A DNA stretch of 64,000 nucleotides from Lentzea sp. NBRC 102530 (GTDB lineage Bacteria; Actinomycetota; Actinomycetes; Mycobacteriales; Pseudonocardiaceae), in NCBI RefSeq assembly GCF_030269365.1, contig NZ_BSTF01000006.1, positions 186,001 through 250,000 of the forward strand, read 5' to 3'. Of the stretch, positions 34,466-42,873 are shown piece by piece. The notes beneath the pieces are model-generated. The model saw only the letters and a program-made list of their open reading frames with translations, did not search any database and had not been told where the DNA came from. The translations under genes and the position numbers were made by a program. How positions within the stretch are numbered: the stretch's first letter is position 1; each line of letters begins with the position of its first letter.

Positions 34466-34837
34466 ATGAACGGACGACTCGGCCGCGCCGCCACTGCCGT
34501 CGGCATGGTGCTCGCGACCACGGCGATGGGATTGATCGACGCACCATCGAGTTCCGCGACGCGAATCATGCCTCCGCGGTGCGGCTTCTACGAGGTGTCG
34601 CCGGCGGTCGGAGAGCTCACCGGTCGGTACGTGCACTGCGCGGACAGCTTCATCCTCATCAAGTTTCACTGGTCCTCGGGTAGCACCGGGACGACGTGCG
34701 TGTCGCCGTGGTGGCAGGTGCCGTTCTACCGGGACGGACAACACAGGGTCGTCAACGCCTACTACGTCACCACCCCGCCGAACCTGAGCGGTCCACCCCA
34801 CGACCGCAGGTGTTCGACAGGGCAGCCGCGAGTTTGA
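34466..34837 (+). CDS. Small secreted protein, DUF6355-like
   Basis: 123 residues. A signal peptide (MNGRLGRAATAVGMVLATTA, then ...SSSATR) precedes a mature domain with CGFYEV, YVHCADSFILIKF, TTCVSPWWQVPF and VVNAYYVTTP. The spacing of Cys and aromatic residues fits DUF6355, small exported proteins sometimes annotated as natural-product associated, with no known activity. The four mature Cys could form two disulfides. Preceded by AGGAGAAGGG and a leader hairpin. Confidence 0.6.
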   Translation: MNGRLGRAATAVGMVLATTAMGLIDAPSSSATRIMPPRCGFYEVSPAVGELTGRYVHCADSFILIKFHWSSGSTGTTCVSPWWQVPFYRDGQHRVVNAYYVTTPPNLSGPPHDRRCSTGQPRV

Positions 34838-34853
34838 TCGACAAGCGCCCGAA

Positions 34854-35567
34854 TCAGCGGACAGGAGCGGAACCGGAGCGCTGAGCCTTCTTCCGCGCGA
34901 GTTCCCGAACTCGACGTACCGCGAACTGGTGTGTGAGCACCGCGCGGAACGTCGGTTCGGCGATTCGCAGGGCTAGCACCTGCTTGTCGGGCTTCGAGTG
35001 GCAGGCAGCCTGAACGATCAGATCGGCCGCGTCGAGTCGATAGATGTGAGCCAGTTCGGCAAGTGTGATCAAAGTAGGTAGCGCGTGCCCGTTCTCGAAG
35101 GTCGAGAGCTCCGCGCTCGAGAGGCTGGACGCCCTGTCGGCTACCTCGACCTGACTCAGCCCGGACGCGATGCGCGCGTCACGCAGTGCCTTGCCCAGTG
35201 CGGCCGAATAGGGCCGCTGAGTCGAGAAATCTCCCAATGCGCGATCGATGTCGAGTCCGCGTTCTGAGACGAGTTCGCGGAGGTCGGCATCATCGACCAT
35301 CTGAAGGGCGACGCGTGCGCGTTCGACGTGTTCAGCGGGCAGCTGGAAGTGGTCCTCGGCGGGCACGACGTCGACGTCGGTCCGCCGAGCGAGCAAACGC
35401 GCCTTCGTGAACCGACGCAGTTGGTCAAGCACGTCCACGGTCGGGAGACGGGTCAGTTCTCCGAGACGAGCAACTGTGTGTTCGACAGTCACTCGCTCAA
35501 GGAAGGCAACGAGAACCACGCCACCTTTGCGGTCCCACGAGAGACGCTCGTCCTTGGTGATCTTCAT
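34854..35567 (-). CDS. XRE-family regulator with C-terminal HTH
   Basis: 237 residues. The HTH lies unusually far in (about 122-185): LGKALRDARIASGLSQVEVA, SSAELSTFENGHALPTLITL, LAHIYRLDAADLI. The N-terminal half (VTVEHTVARLGELTRLPTVD, FHLP-type segments) is unrecognised and may sense a ligand or metal. It follows a zinc-ribbon-like gene with a 4-nt overlap, so the two are probably made together. Basic C-terminal tail. Confidence 0.7.
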   Translation of the reverse strand: MKITKDERLSWDRKGGVVLVAFLERVTVEHTVARLGELTRLPTVDVLDQLRRFTKARLLARRTDVDVVPAEDHFQLPAEHVERARVALQMVDDADLRELVSERGLDIDRALGDFSTQRPYSAALGKALRDARIASGLSQVEVADRASSLSSAELSTFENGHALPTLITLAELAHIYRLDAADLIVQAACHSKPDKQVLALRIAEPTFRAVLTHQFAVRRVRELARKKAQRSGSAPVR

Positions 35568-35917
35568 CGACCTGCGGTCTCGCGGTACGCGCCTTGTGTC
35601 GTCAGCGTGTCGATGATGAGCGCAAGCACGTCCATCGGGCTGTCGCTGCGGGAAGTGCTGGAGATGCCGGCATGACGTGACGGCGTGATCTCAGAGTCGT
35701 GACCGTCCCGCGGCCATGGCAGGATGCCTTCCGATTCACGCCACGCCAGATCGCACTCTGGGCACGTAGGCCAGAAGCGGGCTTCGTTGGGCCACTTGTC
35801 CGGGCCCGCTGCCACCCTGATGTTGCACAGGGTTCGACCGACTTCGTCGACGGCCAGCGCGTGCGGTATGGCGTGACGCCACTTGTCGTGCGGCTGCCAT
35901 TTATAGCTTCGAACCAT
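35564..35917 (-). CDS. Zinc-ribbon-like small protein
   Basis: 117 residues: HAIPHALAVDEVGRTLCNIR ... FWPTCPECDLAWRESEG. The His, the LC and the CPEC pair give a plausible single zinc site. Actinomycete proteins of this type (H-A-I/L-P ... T-L-C ... C-x-x-C) are common next to XRE regulators on islands and have no assigned function. The stop overlaps the downstream XRE start by 4 nt. Upstream lies a 265-bp divergent promoter region of lower GC, containing TTTATAGC. Confidence 0.65.
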   Translation of the reverse strand: MVRSYKWQPHDKWRHAIPHALAVDEVGRTLCNIRVAAGPDKWPNEARFWPTCPECDLAWRESEGILPWPRDGHDSEITPSRHAGISSTSRSDSPMDVLALIIDTLTTQGAYRETAGR

Positions 35918-36182
35918 GCCCGATCACTTCCCGAGAACGTTCGCGCGATCTGCGCACCTGATGTCGGCAGTGGTCCACGGAAATCGACATGTCACGGGAG
36001 AACCAGGGCCGCAATCCACCTGCGACCCAGCAGCAATCGAGCATGTGGAGCCGCTGCCTGCGTAAACAGCTAGCTGACCCGACCGGGTGAAAACGAAGTT
36101 CTCTTGGAGGAACGGTTGTTCGGGGGATCTCCCGAGCTAGCCTGTCCAGGCACAATGCGCCGAATTCGCGTCAGGGAGACCG

Positions 36183-37346
36183 ATGGCGAAGCCGAGGAAA
36201 GGGCTAGCCGCCCACCGCAAGGCCATGGGATTTTCGCAGGAGGGCCTGGCCGAGCTCCTAAGGATCACTCCTGGAACCGTCGGTCGCTGGGAACAGGGCA
36301 CCTCCACGCCGGAGGCCTGGCTCCAGCCGCGCCTCAGGAAGGTGTTGGCGCTGTCGGTTCAGGAGCTGGTCGACCTCCTGAATCCGCGTGTCGATGTGCT
36401 GGCTGATGCCGATCGTCTGGAGCGTGCCCTCGCGAACCCGTCGAAGGTCGACCTGGTCACGGTTGCTGAACTGCGACAGCGCATCGCTCAGCTGAGCACT
36501 CGCTACGACGGTGAGCGGTCGGCCGGACTCCTCGCCGAGGAGGGGCAGGCGCTCGGGCAGACCCGCCTGCTGCGCGCACACGCGGCCGAGTACCGGGTGA
36601 AACGGGATCTGCTCGCCGCCGAGGCCGAAGCCTCCATCCTGATGGGCCAGTTCGTCTGGGACGCATCCCAGCGTCGCGATCACGATGCCGCGAAGGAGCA
36701 CTTCACGACCGCGACAGAAGCGGCTCGCAAGATCAACGATCCCGTGTTGGAGGCGGTCGCGCTGCTGCGAACGTCTTACGTTGAGCTCTACGGCACCGAA
36801 GATCCGGGTCAGGGCCTGGTTCTCACTGAACGCGCCGCCGACGTCGCCCGTGGGCACAGTGATGTGCTGACGGGGCTGGCAGAACTGCACGCCGCCGAAG
36901 CACGCGCGATGGTGGGCGAACGCAGTGCGTGTGAGCGTTCGCTGGAACGAGCACAGGACCACTTCGCGCGGATCTCGGACGAGGAGCCCGTCGCGGAGAT
37001 GTACTCCGAGACGCAGTACGACCGCCTGGCCGGATCCTGCTATCTGCGTCTGCGGGATGCCCCGAGAGCCCAGACGACGCTGGAACGGGTCGCTTCTCAA
37101 TCGCCATCACGCTCGAAGTCGCGCACCATCATCCTGGCGAACTTGAGCCTGGCGCACATCCAGCAGCACGAACTCGACCACGCCGCAGCTGCGTTGCACG
37201 TCGCGATCGACTGCGTCGAGACGACGTGGGGTGGCGGTGGACTCAAGGTGATCTTCGGCGTGGCACAGGAACTCCGTCCCTGGCGGAAAGAACCTGTGGT
37301 AGATCAGGTGTATGACCGCCTGTTCACCATGATGGCGGCGTCGTAG
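36183..37346 (+). CDS. XRE-TPR transcriptional regulator
   Basis: 387 residues: an N-terminal HTH about 5-65 (HRKAMGFSQEGLAELLRITP, TVGRWEQGTSTPEAW) followed by a linker and a C-terminal TPR-like sensor region (about 140-375; AAEARAMVGERSACERSLER, SCYLRLRDAPRAQTTLERVA). This is a frequent island regulator type in actinomycetes. ATG follows AGGGAGA. It is 12 nt upstream of the cyclo-ligase-like gene and heads the operon that may include the radical SAM cassette. Confidence 0.8.
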   Translation: MAKPRKGLAAHRKAMGFSQEGLAELLRITPGTVGRWEQGTSTPEAWLQPRLRKVLALSVQELVDLLNPRVDVLADADRLERALANPSKVDLVTVAELRQRIAQLSTRYDGERSAGLLAEEGQALGQTRLLRAHAAEYRVKRDLLAAEAEASILMGQFVWDASQRRDHDAAKEHFTTATEAARKINDPVLEAVALLRTSYVELYGTEDPGQGLVLTERAADVARGHSDVLTGLAELHAAEARAMVGERSACERSLERAQDHFARISDEEPVAEMYSETQYDRLAGSCYLRLRDAPRAQTTLERVASQSPSRSKSRTIILANLSLAHIQQHELDHAAAALHVAIDCVETTWGGGGLKVIFGVAQELRPWRKEPVVDQVYDRLFTMMAAS

Positions 37347-37358
37347 GAAGGGGTGTCT

Positions 37359-38087
37359 GTGGCGAAGCTCGACGAGGCCAAGAACGAGGTTCGCCACCGC
37401 GTCTGGGACCTGCTCACCGAACACCGCGCCGCTCAGCCGGACGTGCACGGCTCGATCCCGGACTTCGTGGACGCCGAACTGGCTGCCCAGAAACTCGCTG
37501 AGCTTCCGGTCTGGAAGCAGTCGCGCGTGGTGAAGGTCGTACCGGACAAGCCGCAGTTGCCGGTCCGCCTGCTCGGTCTTCAACAGGGCAAGCTGCTCTA
37601 CGTGGCGGTTCCCAAGATCGCCGCGGAGAAGCCGTTCTACGAGCTCGATCCAGCGACGCTTGCTGTTCCGCCTGAGGAAGCGGCGGTGCCGAAGAAGGCC
37701 GCGTTGTTCGCCAGGACCGTCGACACGGACGAGATGCCCAAGATCGACCTGCTCGTGTGCGGGACCGTCGCGGTGAACCGCCGAGGCGTCCGGCTGGGCA
37801 AGGGTGCGGGATACGCCGACATCGAGGTCGCCTTGCTGCAGGAGGCCGGGCTGATCAGCGAGGCGACGACCATCGTCACGACGGTTCACGACCTCCAGGT
37901 CGTCGACGGCGATCTCCCGGAGACCAGCCACGACTTCTCCGTCGATCTGATCGTCACGCCGACTCAGGTCATCGAGTGCGGTCCACCTCGGCGTCCGTCG
38001 GGAATCCTGTGGTCGGAGCTCGACCCGGCGAAGATCGCCGCGATTCCAGCGCTCGCCTCGCGGGCTGCCCGGCGTGAGGCCGGCTGA
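37359..38087 (+). CDS. 5-formyltetrahydrofolate cyclo-ligase-like protein
   Basis: 242 residues. VRHRVWDLLTEHRAA at the N-terminus, DLLVCGTVAVNRRGVRLGKG and AGYADIEVALLQEAGLI match the 5-FCL / MTHFSD fold, where R-x-G-x-G-x-G-Y-x-D forms the ATP/folate loop. Classical 5-FCL converts 5-formyl-THF to methenyl-THF with ATP. This longer, divergent form is common on actinomycete islands beside XRE-TPR regulators, and its substrate is uncertain. GTG at 37359 has AGGAAGG at about 7 nt; GTG at 37353 is too close. Confidence 0.72.
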   Translation: MAKLDEAKNEVRHRVWDLLTEHRAAQPDVHGSIPDFVDAELAAQKLAELPVWKQSRVVKVVPDKPQLPVRLLGLQQGKLLYVAVPKIAAEKPFYELDPATLAVPPEEAAVPKKAALFARTVDTDEMPKIDLLVCGTVAVNRRGVRLGKGAGYADIEVALLQEAGLISEATTIVTTVHDLQVVDGDLPETSHDFSVDLIVTPTQVIECGPPRRPSGILWSELDPAKIAAIPALASRAARREAG

Positions 38088-38110
38088 ACAACGCTTCCGA
38101 GTCTGATCGA

Positions 38111-38164
38111 GTGATCGCCTTCCTGGCCTCTGGCTTGGACGCCCTCCAAGAACTACGCAGGTAG
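38111..38164 (+). CDS. Possible 17-residue peptide upstream of radical SAM gene
   Basis: GTG to TAG encodes VIAFLASGLDALQELRR in the 107-bp gap before the radical SAM gene. There is no strong ribosome binding site and no conserved core such as Cys or Thr/Ser repeats. It is listed only because radical SAM-SPASM enzymes often act on short peptides encoded next to them. It may be chance. Confidence 0.15.
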   Translation: MIAFLASGLDALQELRR

Positions 38165-38194
38165 TACGCGGAGTGCGAGAAGTTAGGGGAACAA

Positions 38195-39100
38195 GTGGGG
38201 GCTCAGCTCAACCTGCAATCGCGGGTGACGTTCGCGTGGCTCGAAGTGACCGGAAAGTGCCAACTGCGATGCGACCACTGCTATGCCGACTCTGGCCCAG
38301 CTGGTTCGCACGGGGCGATGACGACCGAGGAGTGGGCGAGCTCGATCGATCAGCTCGCCGATCTCGGCACGAGGATGGTGCAGTTCATCGGCGGTGAGCC
38401 GACGCTGCACCGCGGACTGCCGGCGCTCGTCGGCCATGCCCTTGACCGTGGGTTGGCGGTTGAGGTGTTCACGAACCTGGTGCGCGTGAGCGCGGACTTG
38501 TGGGAGGTCTTCTCCCAGCCCGGCGTCAGGCTCGCCACCAGCTACTACTCCGATGATGCAGAGCAGCATGAGCGGATCACCCGAGGCCGCCGGAGCTACG
38601 AGCGGACGAGGTCGAACCTCGTCGAGGCTGTTCGGCGTTCTATCCCGGTGCGCGTAGGCGTGATCGACGTCGATGAAGGACAGCGTGTGCAGGAGGCGGT
38701 CTCACAACTGCGGAACCTCGGTGTCGAGGGCGAGGTGCGGGTCGATCGACTGCGGCAGGTCGGGCGGGGCGTCCGGGATGGTGGCCCTGAGCTGGGTGAA
38801 CTGTGCGGTCAGTGTGGTGACGGTAGGGTCGCGATCGCACCGGACGGGTCGGTGTGGCCGTGCGTTTTCTCCCGGTGGTTGCCGGTGGGGAACGTGCGGC
38901 AGGACTCGCTCGCGAACATTCTGGTGGGGCCGAGGATGACGGAAACCGCATCAGCGCTCGCGACGGAGTTCGCGCGGCGACCTCTGAATCCGTGTGTTCC
39001 GAACATGTGTGATCCGCAGTGCGGGCCGAGCTGCAGCCCGGCGTGTCGACCGGCCGGCAACCGCACACCTACGGGAGCCTGCGCTCCGGATTACAGCTGA
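38195..39100 (+). CDS. Radical SAM protein with SPASM-like Cys-rich C-terminus
   Basis: 301 residues. The [4Fe-4S] motif CQLRCDHC (Cys22, 26, 29) and the GGEPTLH segment mark a radical SAM barrel. A SPASM-like region follows, with CGQCGDGRVAIAPDGSVWPC (Cys204, 207, 223) and VGNV. The last 40 residues add six more Cys (267, 272, 276, 280, 284, 296). SPASM enzymes usually modify peptides or proteins. GTG start behind AGGGGAA. It is 19 nt upstream of an ATPase gene, itself 2 nt before a phosphotransferase gene. Confidence 0.85.
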   Translation: MGAQLNLQSRVTFAWLEVTGKCQLRCDHCYADSGPAGSHGAMTTEEWASSIDQLADLGTRMVQFIGGEPTLHRGLPALVGHALDRGLAVEVFTNLVRVSADLWEVFSQPGVRLATSYYSDDAEQHERITRGRRSYERTRSNLVEAVRRSIPVRVGVIDVDEGQRVQEAVSQLRNLGVEGEVRVDRLRQVGRGVRDGGPELGELCGQCGDGRVAIAPDGSVWPCVFSRWLPVGNVRQDSLANILVGPRMTETASALATEFARRPLNPCVPNMCDPQCGPSCSPACRPAGNRTPTGACAPDYS

Positions 39101-39119
39101 ACCGAAGGAAGATCTGCTC

Positions 39120-39863
39120 ATGCTCGCCCGCCGCGCGTACATCCCCGACGAGTCGTTGCCTCGTGGCTCACGGCGGCAATGGCCGCTCGACGTGCCGTGT
39201 GTCGCCCAGTTGGCGGACGAGGGGATGACGTTCGAGCGGCCGGTGACCTTCCTGGTGGGAGAAAACGGCTCCGGGAAGTCCACTTTGGTCGAGGCGTTTG
39301 CCGAGGCGTGGGGGCTGGACGCGCATGGCGGGCGTGCTGGGCGGAAGTACGTCAACGACAGGCCGAAGTCGGAACTCGGTGAGTTGGTGCGGTTCGAGAC
39401 CACTGCGCTCGGTGCCCGTCATCGCATCGGTCCGCGGACGAAGCGCAAGGGTTACTTCCTGCGTGCGGAGACCGCGTTCGGGTTCATGAACGCGGTGAGC
39501 GGCATGAACGGGTACTGGGACGAGGACACCAGCGAGATGAGCCACGGCGAGGGCTTTCTCACCGTGTTCGCCGCGATGTTCCGCGAGCCGGGCTTCTACC
39601 TGATGGACGAGCCCGAGGCCGCGCTGTCGTTCCAGTCGTGCCTGCGGTTGATGCGCCTGATGTATGAGCTCGGCAAGTCAGGCGCACAGATCATCTGCGC
39701 TACTCACTCGCCGATCCTGGCGTCCACTCCGGACGCGGACATCATCGAGGTGGGGGAGCACGGCTTTCAGCGGTCGAAGTGGGAGGACCTGGCGCTGGTC
39801 GACCACTGGCGCCGGTACATGACGACGCCCGAGGCCTACCTGCGCTACGTCACCGAGGAGTAG
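39120..39863 (+). CDS. ABC-like AAA ATPase (COG3910-type)
   Basis: 247 residues: Walker A GENGSGKST (47-55), signature-like SHGEGF (141-146), Walker B FYLMDEPEAAL (159-169) and a switch His in CATHSPIL (His196). These single-domain predicted ATPases (COG3910) lack membrane partners and have no settled function; they resemble SMC/RecF-type heads. ATG follows GAAGGAAG. It sits between the radical SAM and phosphotransferase genes with tiny gaps. Confidence 0.82.
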   Translation: MLARRAYIPDESLPRGSRRQWPLDVPCVAQLADEGMTFERPVTFLVGENGSGKSTLVEAFAEAWGLDAHGGRAGRKYVNDRPKSELGELVRFETTALGARHRIGPRTKRKGYFLRAETAFGFMNAVSGMNGYWDEDTSEMSHGEGFLTVFAAMFREPGFYLMDEPEAALSFQSCLRLMRLMYELGKSGAQIICATHSPILASTPDADIIEVGEHGFQRSKWEDLALVDHWRRYMTTPEAYLRYVTEE

Positions 39864-39865
39864 CA

Positions 39866-40690
39866 GTGGCCGAGAACCTTGCCGACGCCGATGCCCAGTT
39901 CCGTGGGTGGATGCTCGAGAACCTTCAGCGGGCCGGGACGCAGTTCGGTCTTGTTCTGACTGGCGAGCCGCGGCTTGGCTGGATGGATCGCTCGATCGGA
40001 GTGCTCGCCGTCCGAGGCGAGGAGACTTTCTGGCTGCGCGTGGTCTCCGAGAACAAAAAGTGGATCGACGGTGAGTTCTGGACCGGCAACCTCGACGCCA
40101 ACGTGATCACCGGGGTGGCTAAGCCGCGGGTGCTGGATGTTTACGAGTGGGAGGAGCACCGGCAGCAGCGAGCCGAATTGCTCACCCTGCTGCCGGGCTC
40201 ACCGTGTTCTCGAACCGACGCGCTCCGCGAGCCTGTTGATCTGCCTGAGGAGTGGTGGGCGGAACTCCGTCGCACGGTCGATGTCGTCAGGGCCACTCCA
40301 ACGGAGCGCGTCAACGCCGACCAGGAACGGGTCAGCAGTCGAATCGGGCAGCGATTCGGAGATTCTGCGGATACAGCCGTCTCACGGTGGGAGACGGTTC
40401 ATGGCGACCTGCATTGGGCCAACCTCATGGGGCCGGACTTCGGTGTGCTCGATTGGGAGTGGTGGGGACGGGGGCCGGCGGGCACTGATGCCGCGACCTT
40501 GCTCAGCTACAGCCTCCTCGTGCCCGAGATGGTCGAGCGCGTGCGTTCGGTCTTCGGTGACGTGCTGGAGTCGCAGTCAGGTCGGGTCGCTCAGCTCTAC
40601 GTCGCCTCCAGGCTCTTCCGCAGGATCGACAAGGGTGACCACCCGGACCTTGTCGCCGCGTTGGCTGCTCACACCGACGCGCTTCTGTGA
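39866..40690 (+). CDS. Aminoglycoside-phosphotransferase-like kinase
   Basis: 274 residues. The catalytic loop is VHGDLHWANLM (H-G-D-x-x-x-x-N) and the metal-binding segment is GVLDWEWWG. The N-lobe is divergent (GWMDRSIGVLAVRGEETFWL) without a standard P-loop. The family phosphorylates small hydroxyl metabolites such as aminoglycosides, choline, homoserine or sugars. The substrate is unknown. GTG at 39866 has GAGGAG at 5 nt. It ends the radical SAM/ATPase/kinase cassette. Confidence 0.8.
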   Translation: MAENLADADAQFRGWMLENLQRAGTQFGLVLTGEPRLGWMDRSIGVLAVRGEETFWLRVVSENKKWIDGEFWTGNLDANVITGVAKPRVLDVYEWEEHRQQRAELLTLLPGSPCSRTDALREPVDLPEEWWAELRRTVDVVRATPTERVNADQERVSSRIGQRFGDSADTAVSRWETVHGDLHWANLMGPDFGVLDWEWWGRGPAGTDAATLLSYSLLVPEMVERVRSVFGDVLESQSGRVAQLYVASRLFRRIDKGDHPDLVAALAAHTDALL

Positions 40691-40697
40691 GCAACGT

Positions 40698-40715
40698 GGT
40701 GGTGACGTAACCACC
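40698..40715 (+). terminator. Weak hairpin after the kinase gene
   Basis: GGTGGT (40698-40703) and ACCACC (40710-40715) form a 6-bp stem with a 6-nt loop, 8 nt after the stop. It is the only candidate for ending the cassette transcript. Confidence 0.35.
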
Positions 40716-40882
40716 CCATCGGGCTACGACGTCGCTGGTCCGACGTTTCTGCAGTTGAGCTGTGGTGGTTGCGGGATTCGTGCTGGGTTGCTGCGTGATT
40801 GATGAGCTGGTCCGGGCTGTGCTGGGGCAGTTGGCTGATTGTGCCTGGCACAACAGATCCCAGCTACAGCAAGGAATTTCCC

Positions 40883-41806
40883 ATGCCACAGAGAAGCTCC
40901 ACGGCTCGTGGCCGCGAGTTCGGCGAAGGCGTACGAGCTGCGATCAGGGCCTCCGGAATGCCCGCGCGACGGGTCGCCGAACTCGTCGGCTGGCAGGAAG
41001 CGAAGCTGTCGGACTTCCTCAACGGCAAGATCGGCTGCACCGAGACCGAACTGGCGTTGCTGCTGGGCGTGTGCCGCACACCCGTCGAGGAACGTGACCA
41101 CCTCCTGGATCTCCGGCCCGCGACGCACGTCAAAGGCTGGTGGCAGAAGCACGCGTCGCGTCCACCGGCCCGTCTGCGGACCCTGGTGGAGAACGTTCAG
41201 GCGGCGAAGACGTTGACGACGTGGAACCCGCACGGGCTTCCGGTCTATCTGCAGGCGCCGGATTACAGGCGTGCCGCGATCGAGGCCTCGCCGAACGTGC
41301 CGGACGCTGAGACGGACCTACACCTCAAGGCAGGACGAGAACTGCAGGACATGCTCTCTCGTCGTGATCTGCAGTGCGTGTTCTACATCCACGAGCAGAC
41401 CTTGCATCTGCCGGTGGGTGGTCATGATGCTCATGTGGGGCAGATGCACCACCTATTGCTGGCGGTGGTGCGCACGAACGCGACGATCAGGATCGTGCCG
41501 ACGTCGATCGGAGCGCACGCAGGCCTGTCTGGCGCGTTCACCCGGTTGACGTTCCCCACCTACGAACCGCTGGTCTTCCTGGAACAGGAAGGCTCCGTTC
41601 TCATCGAGGAGCAGAGCGAGACGGTCGAGCTCTACCAAGAGATCGTTCGTTCACTCGCCAGTGCGAGCTTGAACGAGGAGGAATCGAAATCGGTGCTGCT
41701 TCGAGTTTGCGAGCAGCTCGCCGTTCTTCACGGTCCCGGGCACAGTTACACGCTGCCGGGCGCCCTGGCCGTGGGCGTGCCCTTCCTCGGCAGTCATAGG
41801 TCGTGA
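40883..41806 (+). CDS. XRE regulator with DUF5753
   Basis: 307 residues: an HTH about 12-70 (FGEGVRAAIRASGMPARRVA, ELVGWQEAKLSDFLNGKIGC) and a DUF5753 region (about 105-285) with PVYLQAPDYRRAAIEASPNV, VFYIHEQTLHLPVGG, IRIVPTSIGAHAGL and FTRLTFPTYEPLVFLEQEGS. This is one of the most abundant actinomycete regulator families. Members often pair with a small DUF397 protein, which is missing here. ATG at 40883 preceded by AAGGAA. Convergent with the integrase and separated by a perfect terminator. Confidence 0.88.
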   Translation: MPQRSSTARGREFGEGVRAAIRASGMPARRVAELVGWQEAKLSDFLNGKIGCTETELALLLGVCRTPVEERDHLLDLRPATHVKGWWQKHASRPPARLRTLVENVQAAKTLTTWNPHGLPVYLQAPDYRRAAIEASPNVPDAETDLHLKAGRELQDMLSRRDLQCVFYIHEQTLHLPVGGHDAHVGQMHHLLLAVVRTNATIRIVPTSIGAHAGLSGAFTRLTFPTYEPLVFLEQEGSVLIEEQSETVELYQEIVRSLASASLNEEESKSVLLRVCEQLAVLHGPGHSYTLPGALAVGVPFLGSHRS

Positions 41807-41811
41807 GCTCG

Positions 41812-41843
41812 GGTTGCCTGCTCACCACGGTGAGCAGGCAACC
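41812..41843. terminator. Perfect bidirectional terminator
   Basis: GGTTGCCTGCTCACC (41812-41826) pairs fully with GGTGAGCAGGCAACC (41829-41843) with a 2-base spacer. It lies between the stops of the convergent XRE and integrase genes. Confidence 0.75.
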
Positions 41844-41859
41844 TTGAGATCCGGATCAG

Positions 41860-42873
41860 TTACGCGGCGAGCGGATGGTGCTCACCGGTGAGAGCGGCCA
41901 GTGCCCTCGCGACTTCCTCCACGGTGGCGCGGATGTAGGTGGTGGTGCTGCCTGCGTCGGTGTTGGAGTCGTTGTGTCCGGCATAGGCGCGGGCGACGGC
42001 GTAGCCGAAATGCCGTTCGACCCAGGTAAGCGTGGTGTACCGGAGCCAGTGCGTGCTCACGCCCTGCTTGCCCGCCCAGGTGAGGTTCTCGCCGACGCGG
42101 TTCCAGAGGTAGTCGTAGCGGTGGTAGGTGATCTGGGTGCCGTTGGCGTGGCGGAGCAGGCGGCCGTTCATCGGCGCGCCGCGATGTTCGACGTGTTGGA
42201 GCAGGTGCCATATCAGGGTGGGGGAGACCGGTTGCCAGCGTGAGGTCTCGCCCTTCTCTCTCAAGTAGACCAGGCACTGCTCCTCGTCGAGGTCCTTGGG
42301 GCGCAGGGCCAGTGCGCCACCTCGTCGAGCGGCGGTCTCGGTGTGGAACCGGATGATCAGCGAGTCGAGCTGCGGGTCGTTGCCGGTCGTGGCGACGATG
42401 TCGTTGAGCTGGTCCATCTGCCTGCCGGACAACGCCCGCCGGTTGCTGGGCTGGCGTCGCGGTTTGGCGACCTTGGCGGCCGGGTTGGACCGCTCGTCGA
42501 TCAGCTCGTCGTTGACGGCGTGCCGGTAGAGGCAGCGCAGTGCGGCGATGAGGTGCTCGGCTGCGGAGTTGCCGTTGCGGGTGTTGCGCCGGACGGTCAG
42601 GTTGGCCTTGCTGTGCTGGACGAGCCGCTGGATGTCGGTCGGGCTGCGGTCGCTGAGCGAGATGTGCGCCCACTGGTCCAGCACGCGGTTCCAGTACGGG
42701 GTGTAGGCGCGGCGGGTGCCGTCGCTGACCGCGGCGGACACGATCGGGATGTACTCGGCGAAGGTCGGCGCCGGCGGTTTGATGGAGTTGAGCAGGTCCT
42801 CGGCGGTCACGCCCATGCGGTCGAGGACCAGGCGCGCGGCGGCGAGCTCAGCCTGGGTCGGTGCGCCGGTCAC
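41860..42873 (-). CDS. Tyrosine recombinase (integrase)
   Basis: 337 residues. An N-terminal core-binding domain (about 35-130; RRAYTPYWNRVLDQWAHISL) precedes a catalytic domain with Arg183 (TAARRGGAL), His275 and Arg278 (THWLRYTTLTW), His300 (RAYAGHNDSN) and the nucleophile Tyr313 (TTYIRAT). All catalytic residues are present, so it should be active. It lies near the 3' end of tRNA-Leu, the usual position for an element integrated into a tRNA gene. Overlaps the upstream AbrB-type gene by 4 nt. No excisionase gene is recognised. Confidence 0.88.
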   Translation of the reverse strand: MTGAPTQAELAAARLVLDRMGVTAEDLLNSIKPPAPTFAEYIPIVSAAVSDGTRRAYTPYWNRVLDQWAHISLSDRSPTDIQRLVQHSKANLTVRRNTRNGNSAAEHLIAALRCLYRHAVNDELIDERSNPAAKVAKPRRQPSNRRALSGRQMDQLNDIVATTGNDPQLDSLIIRFHTETAARRGGALALRPKDLDEEQCLVYLREKGETSRWQPVSPTLIWHLLQHVEHRGAPMNGRLLRHANGTQITYHRYDYLWNRVGENLTWAGKQGVSTHWLRYTTLTWVERHFGYAVARAYAGHNDSNTDAGSTTTYIRATVEEVARALAALTGEHHPLAA

